57,122 nt of DNA from contig JAEPRB010000247.1 in assembly GCA_016758965.1 (NCBI GenBank), positions 1 to 57,122 of the forward strand. Direction: 5' to 3'. Positions 1 to 10,908 of the stretch are shown piece by piece. The position numbers and the translations under genes are program-made. Numbering within the stretch: position 1 is the first letter of the stretch; the number at the start of each line of letters is the position of its first letter. Under the pieces are notes generated by a model. The model worked only from the letters and a program-made list of their open reading frames with translations. It did no database searches and was not told the origin of the DNA. The DNA is from Circinella minor (lineage: Eukaryota > Mucoromycota > Mucoromycetes > Mucorales > Lichtheimiaceae).

Positions 1-484
1 GAAATATATAGTATAATAACGCAGAAATGACAATAATGTTTTTTTAAAAACACTGGTTTTGCATTGATATATAAATGCTGCGCAAGCAAATAATAGCTGC
101 AACATAAATATTGCGCGTTGTTCAGTATATTGGCTTCACAGATTAAATCCCGACATCGACTGTCAATGCACAAGAGCTAAATTTATCAGTTACATGATCT
201 ATTCAGAGGAATAGGATTTTTATGTAGACAAACCTAGACTTTAGAGATAACAATGAGGCTCACTGGCTCAGCAGAAGTAAAATAGACATTAGAATATCTT
301 TTGTCATAACTTAAATATAAATATATACTCTCACTCTATCTCTATATCTCTTTTATTATTATTTTAATGAAACTTTTCATTTCATATTTCCATAATAAAC
401 ATATTGATATGAATGAAAAAAGGTTTTCGCCATAGGTTTCCGCCAGGTTTCCGCCTTTTCCGCTATGGCGGAAACCCAACACTG
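1..484. mobile_element. hAT-like MITE, left end cut off by window edge
   Basis: Nearly identical to 44315-44777, the distal two thirds of the complete element at 44084-44777. It ends with CCAACACTG at 476-484, followed by ATAGATAG, one base different from the 8-bp target duplication ATAGGTAG of the complete copy. Internal GTTTCCGCC / GGCGGAAAC motifs lie at about 430-475. No coding sequence. Since the flanks are also shared, this is a copy made by segmental duplication, not a second insertion. Confidence 0.8.
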
Positions 485-890
485 ATAGATAGTATTGTTG
501 AATAGGTATATGAAGGATCATGTGTTCATTGTAGAAAACAACATAAAAGATTTTTTATGCAGAACCAAAACAATTTGTTTCAAATTAATTTAATGCCAAA
601 AAATGTATGATTGAAAAGGGATGAATAAAAAAAGTTCTTTTTCTATTAGTCATTTTTATGGGATTTACTCAAGTCATTAACGCGTTTTTATACAATTCAA
701 GATTATTATTTTTTTAAACAATGCAAATCGTTTTGTGTGGAAGGGAATGACGTTTGACTTTTTTTTTTTTAAGTCAGGACGTATTTTTTATTATAGTTGT
801 TATGGTCTATTTATCACAGACTGTAGACAATAAAGGGTCAGCTACTTGATTCGAGGCTGTAACTTAAGCCTATGAAAAAAGAACCTTTTA
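485..890. repeat. Dispersed repeat, copy A (flank of hAT MITE)
   Basis: Matches 44778-45219 almost base for base and, in its distal half, 11965-12242. Similarity stops abruptly after the shared GAACCTTTTA at about 881-890. Compared with the other copies it lacks 35 bp near 730, between two TTTTG words. It sits a few hundred bases beyond the 3' end of the dead HET gene. No ORF or RNA gene recognised. Confidence 0.8.
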
Positions 891-1196
891 CGTAGTGTTT
901 ACATGAATCACCTCGAGTACTTTAAATCAATCTTCTCGCTCTCAATAAATTGGAGTTAACTTTTATAATCTAGTAAATGTAAATAAAAAATGCTACCTGT
1001 ATATGAAGTTTACTTATGATCTCTCAAACCTGAAATTTAAATAGGTACTATGTAAAGCATACAGTTATAAAATAACTTTTGAGTTTTTTGTTTGGTCACT
1101 ATGTCAGATTCGAACGCACTTTATTATTTTTCTTATTATACTACCATTTAATTAAATATATACAATCTACTACTGCAACTATATTTACAAAAAAAT

Positions 1197-2226
1197 AAGC
1201 TGTATGTCTTCCGGCAACACCACACCACGAAGGTAAGTTATAATCGTCCATATTACTTTGCTTAGTACGAATATGATTTGGTTTCTAGTTTGATCCAAAA
1301 TACAATATAGATAAATCTTTAGTTTCGATATGTTGATAAAATCTGTTGAATATGGTCTTTATATCAGTTTCATAGTCTATGTCAATATCGTCAAACAGAT
1401 GTGAAAAAGTATTCGCTAATGCAAATATCATGTCGTGCGGTTTTGTGCTTGTGCGAAAATGTGCTTCATTGAGTGCTCGGTTCACACTTCTTTCTTGTGC
1501 GTGGTCTTCTCCTCCAAAGTCAAGTAACTGACTAAAAAAAATTATCTACTACGCTAGGAACAGCTGTCGTGTGAAGACTATGCTGAAATGGATTTATGTC
1601 GGTTCCAACCATCAATATACGTTTTGACATCATTACTTCTAATGTCCAACTTCGTTTCATCCAATACGAATCATAAAAGTCGAATGCAGTAACCCAACGA
1701 GCGTGATTCCCATATTGAGGCACTCCTTCATCAAAGTAATCTGACTGAGGGTTCTTCAGGTGCCATAATAATTGTATAACAGGCATTACGGTAAATTTTA
1801 TACATCTGTTTAATTTCTTTCCTTTGTCTGATTGATCGATACACTTTTTATCATACCATAAATACTCAACTTGAAAATCTTTGCATACTTGTTGAAGAAG
1901 CTCTTCCTATTTTACATTCTTCTCAATAGTACTTGGTACATTTTCTTCTTCTTTGGTTTGCTCGATATCATTCACGATACGTACAATGATAAACCATCGT
2001 TAATACAATCATATTCTTCACTGTCGTCATTTCTTGATACAACTTCACCTGATTGTTCCCAACAATAAGATAGTGTATGGTAACTATTTACTGCTTCTCC
2101 ACCTGGTACTTTTTCCGCAATCTAAAATCCGGATAAGCCAAGTAGGTCGATATTTTCCTCCAGTTAAACTTAATCTGTACTTTGTCTTATCTTCAGGGTC
2201 AGCAGATTTTTGATTTCTATAATATT
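1197..2226 (-). pseudogene. Decayed HET-domain gene (paralogue of 3280-5088)
   Basis: Read on the minus strand from about 2226, the translation follows the two intact HET paralogues: NQKSADPEDKTKYRLSLTGG, then YHTLSYCWEQSGEVV, then QVCKDFQVEYLWYDKKCIDQ, the SWTLE-VMMSKRILMVGTDIN block, the HFRTSTKPHDMIFAL block and finally DDYNLPSWCGVAGRH near 1200. It is broken by several frameshifts and stops, the start codon region (MYITYC in the paralogues) is lost, and everything after the PSW motif is missing. It lies in tandem with the intact copy at 3280-5088, so a local duplication followed by decay is likely. Confidence 0.85.
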
Positions 2227-3279
2227 TAATATATATATTTTTTTTATTAAATACGTATCTTTTTTACTTAGTGCAAGTGGAAAGAGAAAGGATGAAAAAT
2301 AATACTACCAGCACTAAACTCTTTATTCTGTATATGCAGCGTGATAATCAAAGAAAAAGCAATACGTAAAAATAAAAAATAAAACTTGTTATTCTATTGT
2401 AAGTTTTTTAAGTTTTGATAAACATGTGTTCAAGGATTAGCATTAGAATACAAGGGCAAAAAAAAAACCAGCAGAAAAGAGATCTTTTTTTTTGTGGACG
2501 TACGTACGTAAAACTAAAATGTTTATTGTTCCTGGAAATTACAGTCCCACAATCCCGTAACGTTGATGTATGCAAAATAAATCTCTGAGTTTTCTTTTAA
2601 TACGTATCCAACATTCTCAGATAGTACACAAATACTAAGTTTGATTTATGCAAAATATTCTTAAAAATTTTTGTACGTACTTGTAACTATCTCAATCAAA
2701 CTTTTATTATCCATGGCCACAAAAGTAAAAAAAAAAAAAAAAAACAAATATCGTTTGATTTAGAAATAAAAGATGGAAATGGATCGTGCAAGTGACCATT
2801 ATATATACAAAGTACAATAAAGTCAACCTTCTATGAAGTTCTAGGCTTACTTCCCTGTACACACAAATGCTTATTTTTCCAATACTTGAATACAATATTT
2901 TTCTTATACTAAAGATGCCTTTTTAATATGATAATTGTTTGTTCATGGTATGAAATTGTTTTTAAAGAAATAGTGGGAGCAAATGGCTGTGGATTTTAAA
3001 TTTTTGAAACACACACCCATTGTTTTTTTGAGAATCGATCATCTTACACCCCTTCCGTTATTATTCGCAATAATTCTTGTTGTGATGTCGTTATATCCAA
3101 AAATTAAGAGAAGACTTACTTTAGTTTACATATCAATACTTTAATTTGCCAGAATAATATATACGTAGCAAAAGTACTTATATTTTTTGTTTTCATACCA
3201 TTTGAAATTTATATATGTATATATATATCCCCATGCTTCGCGTCTCTACTATTATGACCTTTAAGTAATAAAGCTGGTT
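2227..3279. other. Intergenic, AT-rich
   Basis: Separates the dead and intact HET genes. Contains homopolymer A/T runs and clustered TACGTA words (for example near 2500 and 2675). The short open frames are low complexity and unsupported. No gene recognised. Confidence 0.6.
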
Positions 3280-5088
3280 TTATTCAATTATAAATTCTTT
3301 TGCTTCATTTCCATAAAAATCATTTTCAAATAAGCTATTTACTATTTCCTCAGGTTCATAAGTAAAAACATCATATATGCCAACACGATGATTCCATTGA
3401 ATAGGCGAGTCTACGTGAGAACGGGGTGCAATGCCAACATAGTATACACCTATTGCCTTGTATCGATTTTTACAGGTCGTACTTTGACGTACCACAGGAA
3501 GACAGAATCCGAAATCATACTCGTTCAAGGTCACATTATCTCCATCCGTCTCCACATCTTTATGTGTCGCGTGTTTAAATGTAAGTAAAATAGGTAAAAT
3601 GATGCATTTTTTACAATCTTCAGTCAACGAAAGTGGTCTGAGTAACATAGCTGGATATCCTTGACAGTGATGATAATGGGTCATAAGTAAACATGTTGTC
3701 GTGTTTAAAGTCGCAAGGTATTCTTCTAGTATAGTATGCTTGTCTACTCTCGTCATATCTTTCCAATCTTTGTTTGCACTCGCCATATTAATACGTGTGA
3801 TTTGTGCACCTACTTTGCCATTATATTCATCATCTCGTGGAATAGAAGAATAACAACCGCCGTCGTAAGGCGTAATATCTATTTCCCAGTATCGTTTTGT
3901 TTTTATATGCATCTTCATAGTATCGTCGATATGATAGGTTAATTGATGATGAATGGTAGTAAATGTAGGTATTTGAATATGTTTTCCAGCCACTCCAGTC
4001 CATGAAGGTAAATTATAATCTTCAACGGTACTTTGATAGTCACCTCTATTACCATCAGGAAGTAATGTGGAACCAAAACACAAAATAGAAAGATCTTGTG
4101 TTCCAATATGTCGATAAAAATCATGGAATGTTGTTTTTATATCTACTGCATAATCCATTTCCATCTCGTCAAACATAGAAGAAAATGTATTTTTTAATGC
4201 AAATATCATGTCGTGTGGTTTTGTACTTGTTCGAAAATGAGCGAAAGCAAGTCCCTGATTGACTGTACCATTATTTCCTCTACTTCCAAAATCAAGTAAA
4301 ATATTGGAAAATAAATCAACTGTTGTTGGTAATTCCTCTGTTGTATGTAAACTATGTTGAAACATATTTATATCTGTTCCAACGATCAAAATATTCTTAG
4401 ACATCATAACTTCTTCTAATGTCCAACTTCGTTTCCACCAAGAAGATGCCATGATAGCATCCATCACTTGACCTGGTGCATCGGAATCAGGTCGAATAAT
4501 TTTTTGTTGAAAATCTTCCTGATCTATACGAACAGCTTCAGGTATCATCACAATGGTATAGCGTGCATGACGATAAATCTTGTGCATTTGTTTAATCTCA
4601 TAAGATTTGGCTTTGCTATCGGATTGATCGATACATAGTTTATCATACCATACATATTCCACTTGAAAATCTTTGCATACTTGTTGTAATAATTGATTAT
4701 AGGTTACATGTCGAATAAACACTTTTTCAGACTCTGGTTGACACCATGTGACGTGTGTATCAGTGTCTACTTCTTGATCCTCTTTCAAAGTTGACTTTAT
4801 AATACCGTCATAATATAAATTATATTCTTCGACAATACAATGTTTACCATGATCTATCAAATCACATTCTCCACTCCCATCGTTTCTTGGTACCACTTGG
4901 CCTGATTGTTCCCAACTATAAGATATAGTATGATATCCATCGGTTACTGTCTTGCCTGGTACTTTTTTCCAATCTGATACACGAATAAGCCAAGTAGGTC
5001 GATAATCTCCTCCAGTCAAATTAAGTCTATAATTTGTTTTATCTTTAAGATTGGTTGTACTTTGATTTCTACAATATGTTATATACAT
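3280..5088 (-). CDS. HET-domain (heterokaryon incompatibility-like) protein, 602 aa
   Basis: Intronless ORF from ATG at 5088. The three blocks of a HET domain are visible: GYHTISYSWEQSG (residues 51-63), VEYVWYDKLCIDQ followed by EIKQMHKIYRHARYTIVM (143-181), and SWWKRSWTLEEVMMSKNILI (216-235). A later HDMIFAL block (292-298) and DYNLPSWTGVAG (357-368) correspond to the 'D-x-IYAL' and 'LPSW' segments that commonly follow HET domains. The C-terminal half (about 370-602) is conserved with the paralogue at 13029 but not recognised. In ascomycetes HET proteins trigger cell death on non-self fusion; that role here is inference only, because HET-domain genes are best known from Pezizomycotina. No signal peptide or membrane segment. 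The start matches the paralogue's MYITYCRNQ. Confidence 0.85.
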   Translation of the reverse strand: MYITYCRNQSTTNLKDKTNYRLNLTGGDYRPTWLIRVSDWKKVPGKTVTDGYHTISYSWEQSGQVVPRNDGSGECDLIDHGKHCIVEEYNLYYDGIIKSTLKEDQEVDTDTHVTWCQPESEKVFIRHVTYNQLLQQVCKDFQVEYVWYDKLCIDQSDSKAKSYEIKQMHKIYRHARYTIVMIPEAVRIDQEDFQQKIIRPDSDAPGQVMDAIMASSWWKRSWTLEEVMMSKNILIVGTDINMFQHSLHTTEELPTTVDLFSNILLDFGSRGNNGTVNQGLAFAHFRTSTKPHDMIFALKNTFSSMFDEMEMDYAVDIKTTFHDFYRHIGTQDLSILCFGSTLLPDGNRGDYQSTVEDYNLPSWTGVAGKHIQIPTFTTIHHQLTYHIDDTMKMHIKTKRYWEIDITPYDGGCYSSIPRDDEYNGKVGAQITRINMASANKDWKDMTRVDKHTILEEYLATLNTTTCLLMTHYHHCQGYPAMLLRPLSLTEDCKKCIILPILLTFKHATHKDVETDGDNVTLNEYDFGFCLPVVRQSTTCKNRYKAIGVYYVGIAPRSHVDSPIQWNHRVGIYDVFTYEPEEIVNSLFENDFYGNEAKEFIIE

Positions 5089-5713
5089 TGTTCCTTTTTT
5101 TCTTTTTTATTGTTATTATTACGCGTTTCATATTTAGTTTCCTGTCTTTGTTTTTTTTTCTTTTACATACCACAAGAAACAGCAAAATAAATATATAAAA
5201 AAGGGAGAAGAAAAAAAAGAAAAGATAAAAAAAAAAATTGCAGCATACTGAAACTTTAAAGTGAAAACGTTATGCTACGTTTTTTCGGCTTTGATAAACA
5301 AAAAAAAAAAAAATAACTGTGCTACGTACAACTTTTGCAGATTTGTTTACATTTATTATAAACTTTTATTATATTTATATAGATGACATGGTAGTGATTA
5401 TGATATGAAGAAAAAAACCAATGATTATTAGAAGGAATCAATAAATTCATTAGAGAGAGAAAAAAATGAGTCTCTGGAATATAAACTTTTACTATTGAAT
5501 GAACAATCACTGTATTGACATTCCACAGAGGGGGGGGATTGTTTGCTGTTGTGGTATAACTGTTACACACAACTTTTTTTTTTTTTTGCGTGGGGAAAAA
5601 AAATGAAATAAATTCCGCTGAGTCATTTTGATTTTATATAGAACACATATGCTTATTCAAAACCAAAACCAAACGTGTTGTATACAATAACCATTTAGAA
5701 TAATATATACTAT
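5089..5713. other. Intergenic between divergent HET gene and small ORF
   Basis: Upstream region of the HET gene (minus) and of the small plus-strand ORF. Poly(A)/poly(T) runs, including T runs near 5572-5586, and a G7 run near 5530. TATA-like TTTTATATAG at about 5632-5641 lies about 75 bp before the ORF at 5714. No other gene seen. Confidence 0.5.
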
Positions 5714-5992
5714 ATGTATTCTCATCTTTCACAAAAGAATCCAAAACTTATTAATCATCCCATTCAATCAAGACCAATATATAATGTGGATCCAACTCTA
5801 ATACATCCTGCTTTTTCACCTAATTCAATTTCACAACCCATGACAATGATACCCCATTCCCACCATTCTACGCGTTTATCAACACCTTTACAACAACAGC
5901 AACACTATTTTGATGTATCAAAACAAAGTCCAATTTATTATGGATATCAACATCATCCTTATCCATCCAATTATTCTAAAAGTAAATTATAA
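5714..5992 (+). CDS. Small Pro/His/Ser/Gln-rich hypothetical protein, 92 aa
   Basis: Open from ATG at 5714 to TAA at 5992. Composition is rich in His, Pro, Ser, Tyr and Gln (a QQQQ run near residue 60), with no recognisable domain, signal peptide or membrane segment. The less biased codon use and lack of homopolymers compared with surrounding DNA favour real coding sequence; a TATA-like box sits about 75 bp upstream. It converges with the kinase gene, whose stop is 250 bp away. The last codons (AAAAGTAAATTATAA) contain a possible splice donor, so it could continue into another exon. Not recognised; it could be a disordered regulatory fragment or spurious. Confidence 0.4.
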   Translation: MYSHLSQKNPKLINHPIQSRPIYNVDPTLIHPAFSPNSISQPMTMIPHSHHSTRLSTPLQQQQHYFDVSKQSPIYYGYQHHPYPSNYSKSKL

Positions 5993-6066
5993 AAAAATTG
6001 TATTATTGTAAATAGGTTTTTTTTTATACATATACTTCTTTTATCTCAAAAAGAAACACATACACA

Positions 6067-6100
<34 letters not shown>

Positions 6101-6240
6101 ATATTCCCGTTTTTTTTTTTTTTTTAGATGAAATGAAATATTTTACTATTATTATTTTTAATTATTTACAAACTATTGAATCATAAATAAGCTCTTGTTT
6201 TTTTTTTTTTTTTTGGCTCTGTGTGTTATATATGTTTTAT

Positions 6241-9200
6241 TTATGAAATGATACAATCTTCTGAAGAAGAAGTATTAGAGGATCGATGTATTTTTCTTCT
6301 TCTTGTTCCTTTTGACCTTGGAATTTCTGTATCACTTGTTGAATCATTATTTCTGGTTATTCTTGTATCATCATCATTTAAATTTTTTGGGGTATGAATA
6401 TTATTCTTATGATGAGTTGATATGGAGGATGTTTGTTCTTGTTGTATTAATTCTCCATCATCATCTTCACGAATGAATCGAAGGGTATCATGACTTTTTG
6501 TACTATGAGGTCGTCGATGATGATTGCTTAATACTTTCGATAATTTACGCGTACGTTCACGTAATTGAGATGACATGGAACTAGTAGGTCTTGGTGACGT
6601 TGATCTTATACTAATAGTACTATGGGTAGATTCAACTAAAGAAGACGAGCAACTTGATTCTGATCCAGAACGTATTGATATATTATCCTATCAAAAAAAA
6701 AGTACGTATCATTATATTAATTTCAAGTTGTTATAAATTAAATAAACTTTTCTTTTTAATTTTAACAATATTTAAATAGAAATAAAAAAGGTGAAATTAA
6801 GCTTACAGTTAAATTAGATCGACAAGAACCTGTTGTTGGTTTACATTTGTCATGACAAATAAATCCACAATCTAAAAAAAAACCCCCAATGGTTTCCATG
6901 CCAACGGTAATATTTATAATATAAGAAACATATTTTCTTTTATAATAACATGTTTGCTTGTTTTTTTATTTTATTTTTACCTTCACAAACAAGAGCATTT
7001 CGTCGAATAGGTAATTGACATGCTTTACATCGAATAGCCCCTTTTGGAAATGATCCTTTAATAAAACAATGTTCACGAATTATATTTATGAAAGATGGAT
7101 TCAGTTTTTCTTGTCGTTCATGTAATTTATTGACTAAAATACTTGTACGTTGTTGTTGTTGTTGTTGTTGTTGTTGTTGATGATGGATATTTGATTCATG
7201 ATAGTGTTCAATAGATGTTTTTTGTTTATAATGGTCCACAACATCTTCAGGATATATAAAGGAGGATGTTGATTTATTATCATTATGTATATTCAATGTT
7301 GGAATAGGTGATAATTTATGAGTCGTCGTATCATTATGAAATGAGGAAGGAGTTGATTTTGTTGATAATGGCGAAGAAAAAGTAATATACTGTTGAATCC
7401 ATGGATGATCAAGTAATTCAAGAGCCGTAGGTCGATTTTTAGGTATTTTATGAAAACATTGTTTTAAAAAATCTTTAAATTCCTATAATATAAAATTAAT
7501 TACTTTTTTTTTTTTTACACATGTGTGCGGCTAAATGATTTCTTACTTTAGATCCATTTTTTGGTATGGGAGGACAATCATCTTCAACAATTCTAAATAA
7601 GGTAGCCATAGGAATTAAATCTGCATAAGGTGGTTTTCCTGTATAAAGTTCAATCATAGTACATCCAAGAGACCTAAAGAAAATAAAGAAAGGATTTTAG
7701 AACTCGTGTTTAATAATTGTTTCTCATAATCAAAAAGAAAAAAAAAAGTTTATTTTTATTACCAAATATCTGATTTTGTTGAAGCACCTTGTAATTCAAT
7801 AACTTCTGGGGCCACTAAATTATTATATATGTATATAAATAAATAAATTAAACTTTTTTTTTTTCATACATAATAATAAGAATAATTTACAACATAAACC
7901 CCAAAATATATATAAAAAAAAAGAAAAAACTTACTCCAATTAGGTGTTCCGGCAACAGAATCAGTAAATGATTCCTTTAATTTTAAATTAACTGAAACAC
8001 CAAAATCAGATAATTTGACATCTCCATTTTTAGTAGTTAAAATATTAGCAGCTTTCAGATCACAATGAACAACATCTTGTTGATGAAGATAAACTAATCC
8101 TTTTAATATTCTTAAACAATAACTTGCAACCAGATTTTCAGGAAAACTACCAAATGATTTTAAAGTACTGGCTAAAGATCCATTTTCTACATATTCTAAA
8201 ACAATATTCATACAATGATTGGTTGTTTGAATAAATCCTTCATATTTTACAATATTTGGATGAGATAATGTACGAAGAATTTGTGCTTCTTGCTATAATA
8301 TATATAAAAAAAGAAATGATGATGATGTTATTTATTATTATCTACCTCCTTATTACTTCTCTCTCCTCACCCACCCTCCCTTTTTTTTTTTCATCGAATC
8401 AATGCTATTTTTTTTTTTTTTTTTGGTTACCATGACATCTTCAATATCATCTATTTTACTTGGATCTAATTTAATTCGTTTAATAGCAACCATTTGTCCA
8501 GTGTTTAAATTTAATGCACTATTTTTTTTTTTAGAAAAAAATTGATGAGCTAAACGAAAAATAGAATTTATAGTTTTGAACCTGGATTACTTACCGGTGC
8601 ACAGTACCAAATTGTCCTTTGCCAATTGTATTACCCAATTTCTAAATTAGAAAAAAAAAAGATTAGACAAAAAAAAAAAAGTCAAGTATTACTATTACTT
8701 ACATAACGGGCAACAATAGATCCATCTAAATGATACATTTCAAGTCTTTCTCCAGTATTATCTGTACTAGTACTAGTAGTAGTAGTATTATTTGTAGATA
8801 TTGAATTATTCGTACAAAGTGGATTTGATTTTAATGTTTCAGTCGATTTAGGACGAGTTGTTATTGTTGTTGTCGTCTTATTATTATTATTATTATTATT
8901 CATCCAAGAATCACAATGAGTGGTTGTTCCTATTTCTTGAGATGTTGAAATCCAAGATGATTTATTCATTTGTTGTTCAAGATATTCTTGTTCTCTTAAT
9001 GAATAATAATGAGTTGAATTATAAATAGGTGAGGATAATGAAGATTCAATTCTTGTTTTTTCTTGTTCTTTTTGATATTGTCTTGTTGAAGGGGTGATAG
9101 TATTCGTATTATTATTCATTGAAATAGAATCCAATGAAGGTCTCCTTTTTGCTAATTTCAAGTCCGTCCACTCCTGATATCTCATATGAAATGGAATCTT

Positions 9201-10908
9201 TTGTCGCTGATGATTGTTATTATTGTTATTATTATTACTTCCAATATGTAATCTTTTTTTAAATGATAAATTGGATGACAAGCGTGCTAATCGTGATGTT
9301 GTTGAATTTCGTCCTGTTGTTTTACTTTTAATAGAGTCTTTATCCATTCTTTTATCATCATCCACTATGTCTTTGTTATCATTCTTATCATAAAAATCAA
9401 TCGTTGATAATCGTTCATGTCGTCCAAGTGTATTGATTTTCATCATTGTTGGTTGTTCTTGAAAAGATGGATGAGTCGGTGGATTAAAAAGGGAGGTAAG
9501 ATGAATAGGATTTTTAGGTAAACTATTCTTATTCTTAACAAGTATGGTAGATGAAGTATCATATCCACTATCACCAGAATAAGTACTATCGATGCCTGGT
9601 GAATGTCGATCAGAAGGTGTATTGGGTATACTATTATCATCATCCTTATTTGAATTATTATTATTATTATTATTTTCAAAAGGTATTGATAATTCTTTTA
9701 TTTTTGTAGATAAAGATATAGGTCTTTTTCGTTGTCTTTGTTGTTGTTGTTGTTGTTGATGTTGTAATAATAATAATTGTTCTTTCTTCTCCTTAATTTC
9801 TTTTGTATTGGTTAATACGAATGGTGTTGATGATGATGTTGTTGGTAATAATGATGATAATGTTCCTACTTTTTCCTTCTCCTCTTCATGTTCCCCAATA
9901 TCATGTAAAACTCCTAAATGGCACCTCCTGTTGTCACTATCAGTAGTTAAACATCCTTCTTCTTGCCCAAATGGTATTGTATATCTACGCTTCATAATTC
10001 GAGTATTATTATTAGGTCGATGATGATAATTTAAAGTGGATGATGAAGATGAATATTTTTTTTGTAATAAAAGTGGATTCAATTGATTTTTTTTAGTTAT
10101 TCGATCATGTAAAAATGATAATGTTCTTGCAACCTATATCAATTCATATCTAAGTCATTTATATACTCTCTCTCCTATCTTTTATATATGTATATATACT
10201 ACTTATTTACCGAAATCATATCTTTTCCATATAATAAATCATTGATATCAAATAATTGAAATGTATCAAGTCCACCTTTCTATTACAAAAAGGGGAGAGA
10301 ATAATAATAATAATAATTGAGTTAAATACAAAACTTTTTCCCTTTCCTTTTTTTTTGTTTTTTTTGTTTTTTTATACCTGTTCAGCTGCAATAAGAAATT
10401 GTTGTATATTTTGAGTCTATTAATATATAAATATAGTTAATATATATAAAGTGAAAGTTAAAAAAAGTTATTTATTTATTTTTTATTACCCAAGCATGAA
10501 TATTATTTTCATAATAAATGAAAGGTATTGAATTGGATATTAAATTATTCATTAAGCTATAAAATATATAATTTGTTATAAGATTCATGCAGGTTTTTTT
10601 TTTTATCAATATTCGCGTTTTCATTCTTTTCCGTTCCCGTTTGATTGATTGTTTTTTCTTGGTTGTAGGAAAAAAAAAACCACACCGAATGAATAGTATC
10701 TTTATATTATAACACGTCCTCTCCAAAAGAATAATAATAATAATAATAAAACTTACTTGCATAAAAATATACCATCTCTAAGAGCTTTATACAAGTTATC
10801 AGAATCAGGAGGTAATTGAATTTGTAAAATAGTTTGAATCCAAAGTCTTGTAGTATGTTGTTGATCAACATTAGGTGTAAGAAAATCAAATGAAAGACAC
10901 GACTTCAT
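6241..10908 (-). CDS. sepH: CH domain - Cdc7/SepH-type Ser/Thr kinase - C1 domain protein, 1147 aa, 13 exons
   Basis: Exons on the minus strand: 10908-10757, 10556-10490, 10416-10378, 10279-10211, 10133-8703, 8641-8595, 8518-8431, 8292-7935, 7814-7763, 7673-7547, 7482-6981, 6871-6807, 6687-6241. All introns are GT-AG and the sum (3444 nt) stays in frame. Residues 1-125 form a calponin-homology-like domain ([39 protein letters not shown]). Residues 130-585 are disordered with Gln/Asn runs. The kinase (587-840) has [14 protein letters not shown] with Lys615, DFG at 727-729 and [23 protein letters not shown], closest by eye to S. pombe Cdc7 / Aspergillus SepH of the septation network. The HRD motif reads HCD (707-709). 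Residues 948-993 form a C1 zinc domain (H-x12-C-x2-C pattern, [12 protein letters not shown]). The family normally lacks a CH domain. The start is chosen as the only ATG before the CH domain. Confidence 0.9.

Noticed and set aside
9443..10023. Open frames on both strands inside the long kinase exon
   Set aside because: They are low-complexity shadows of trinucleotide-rich coding sequence for the disordered linker.
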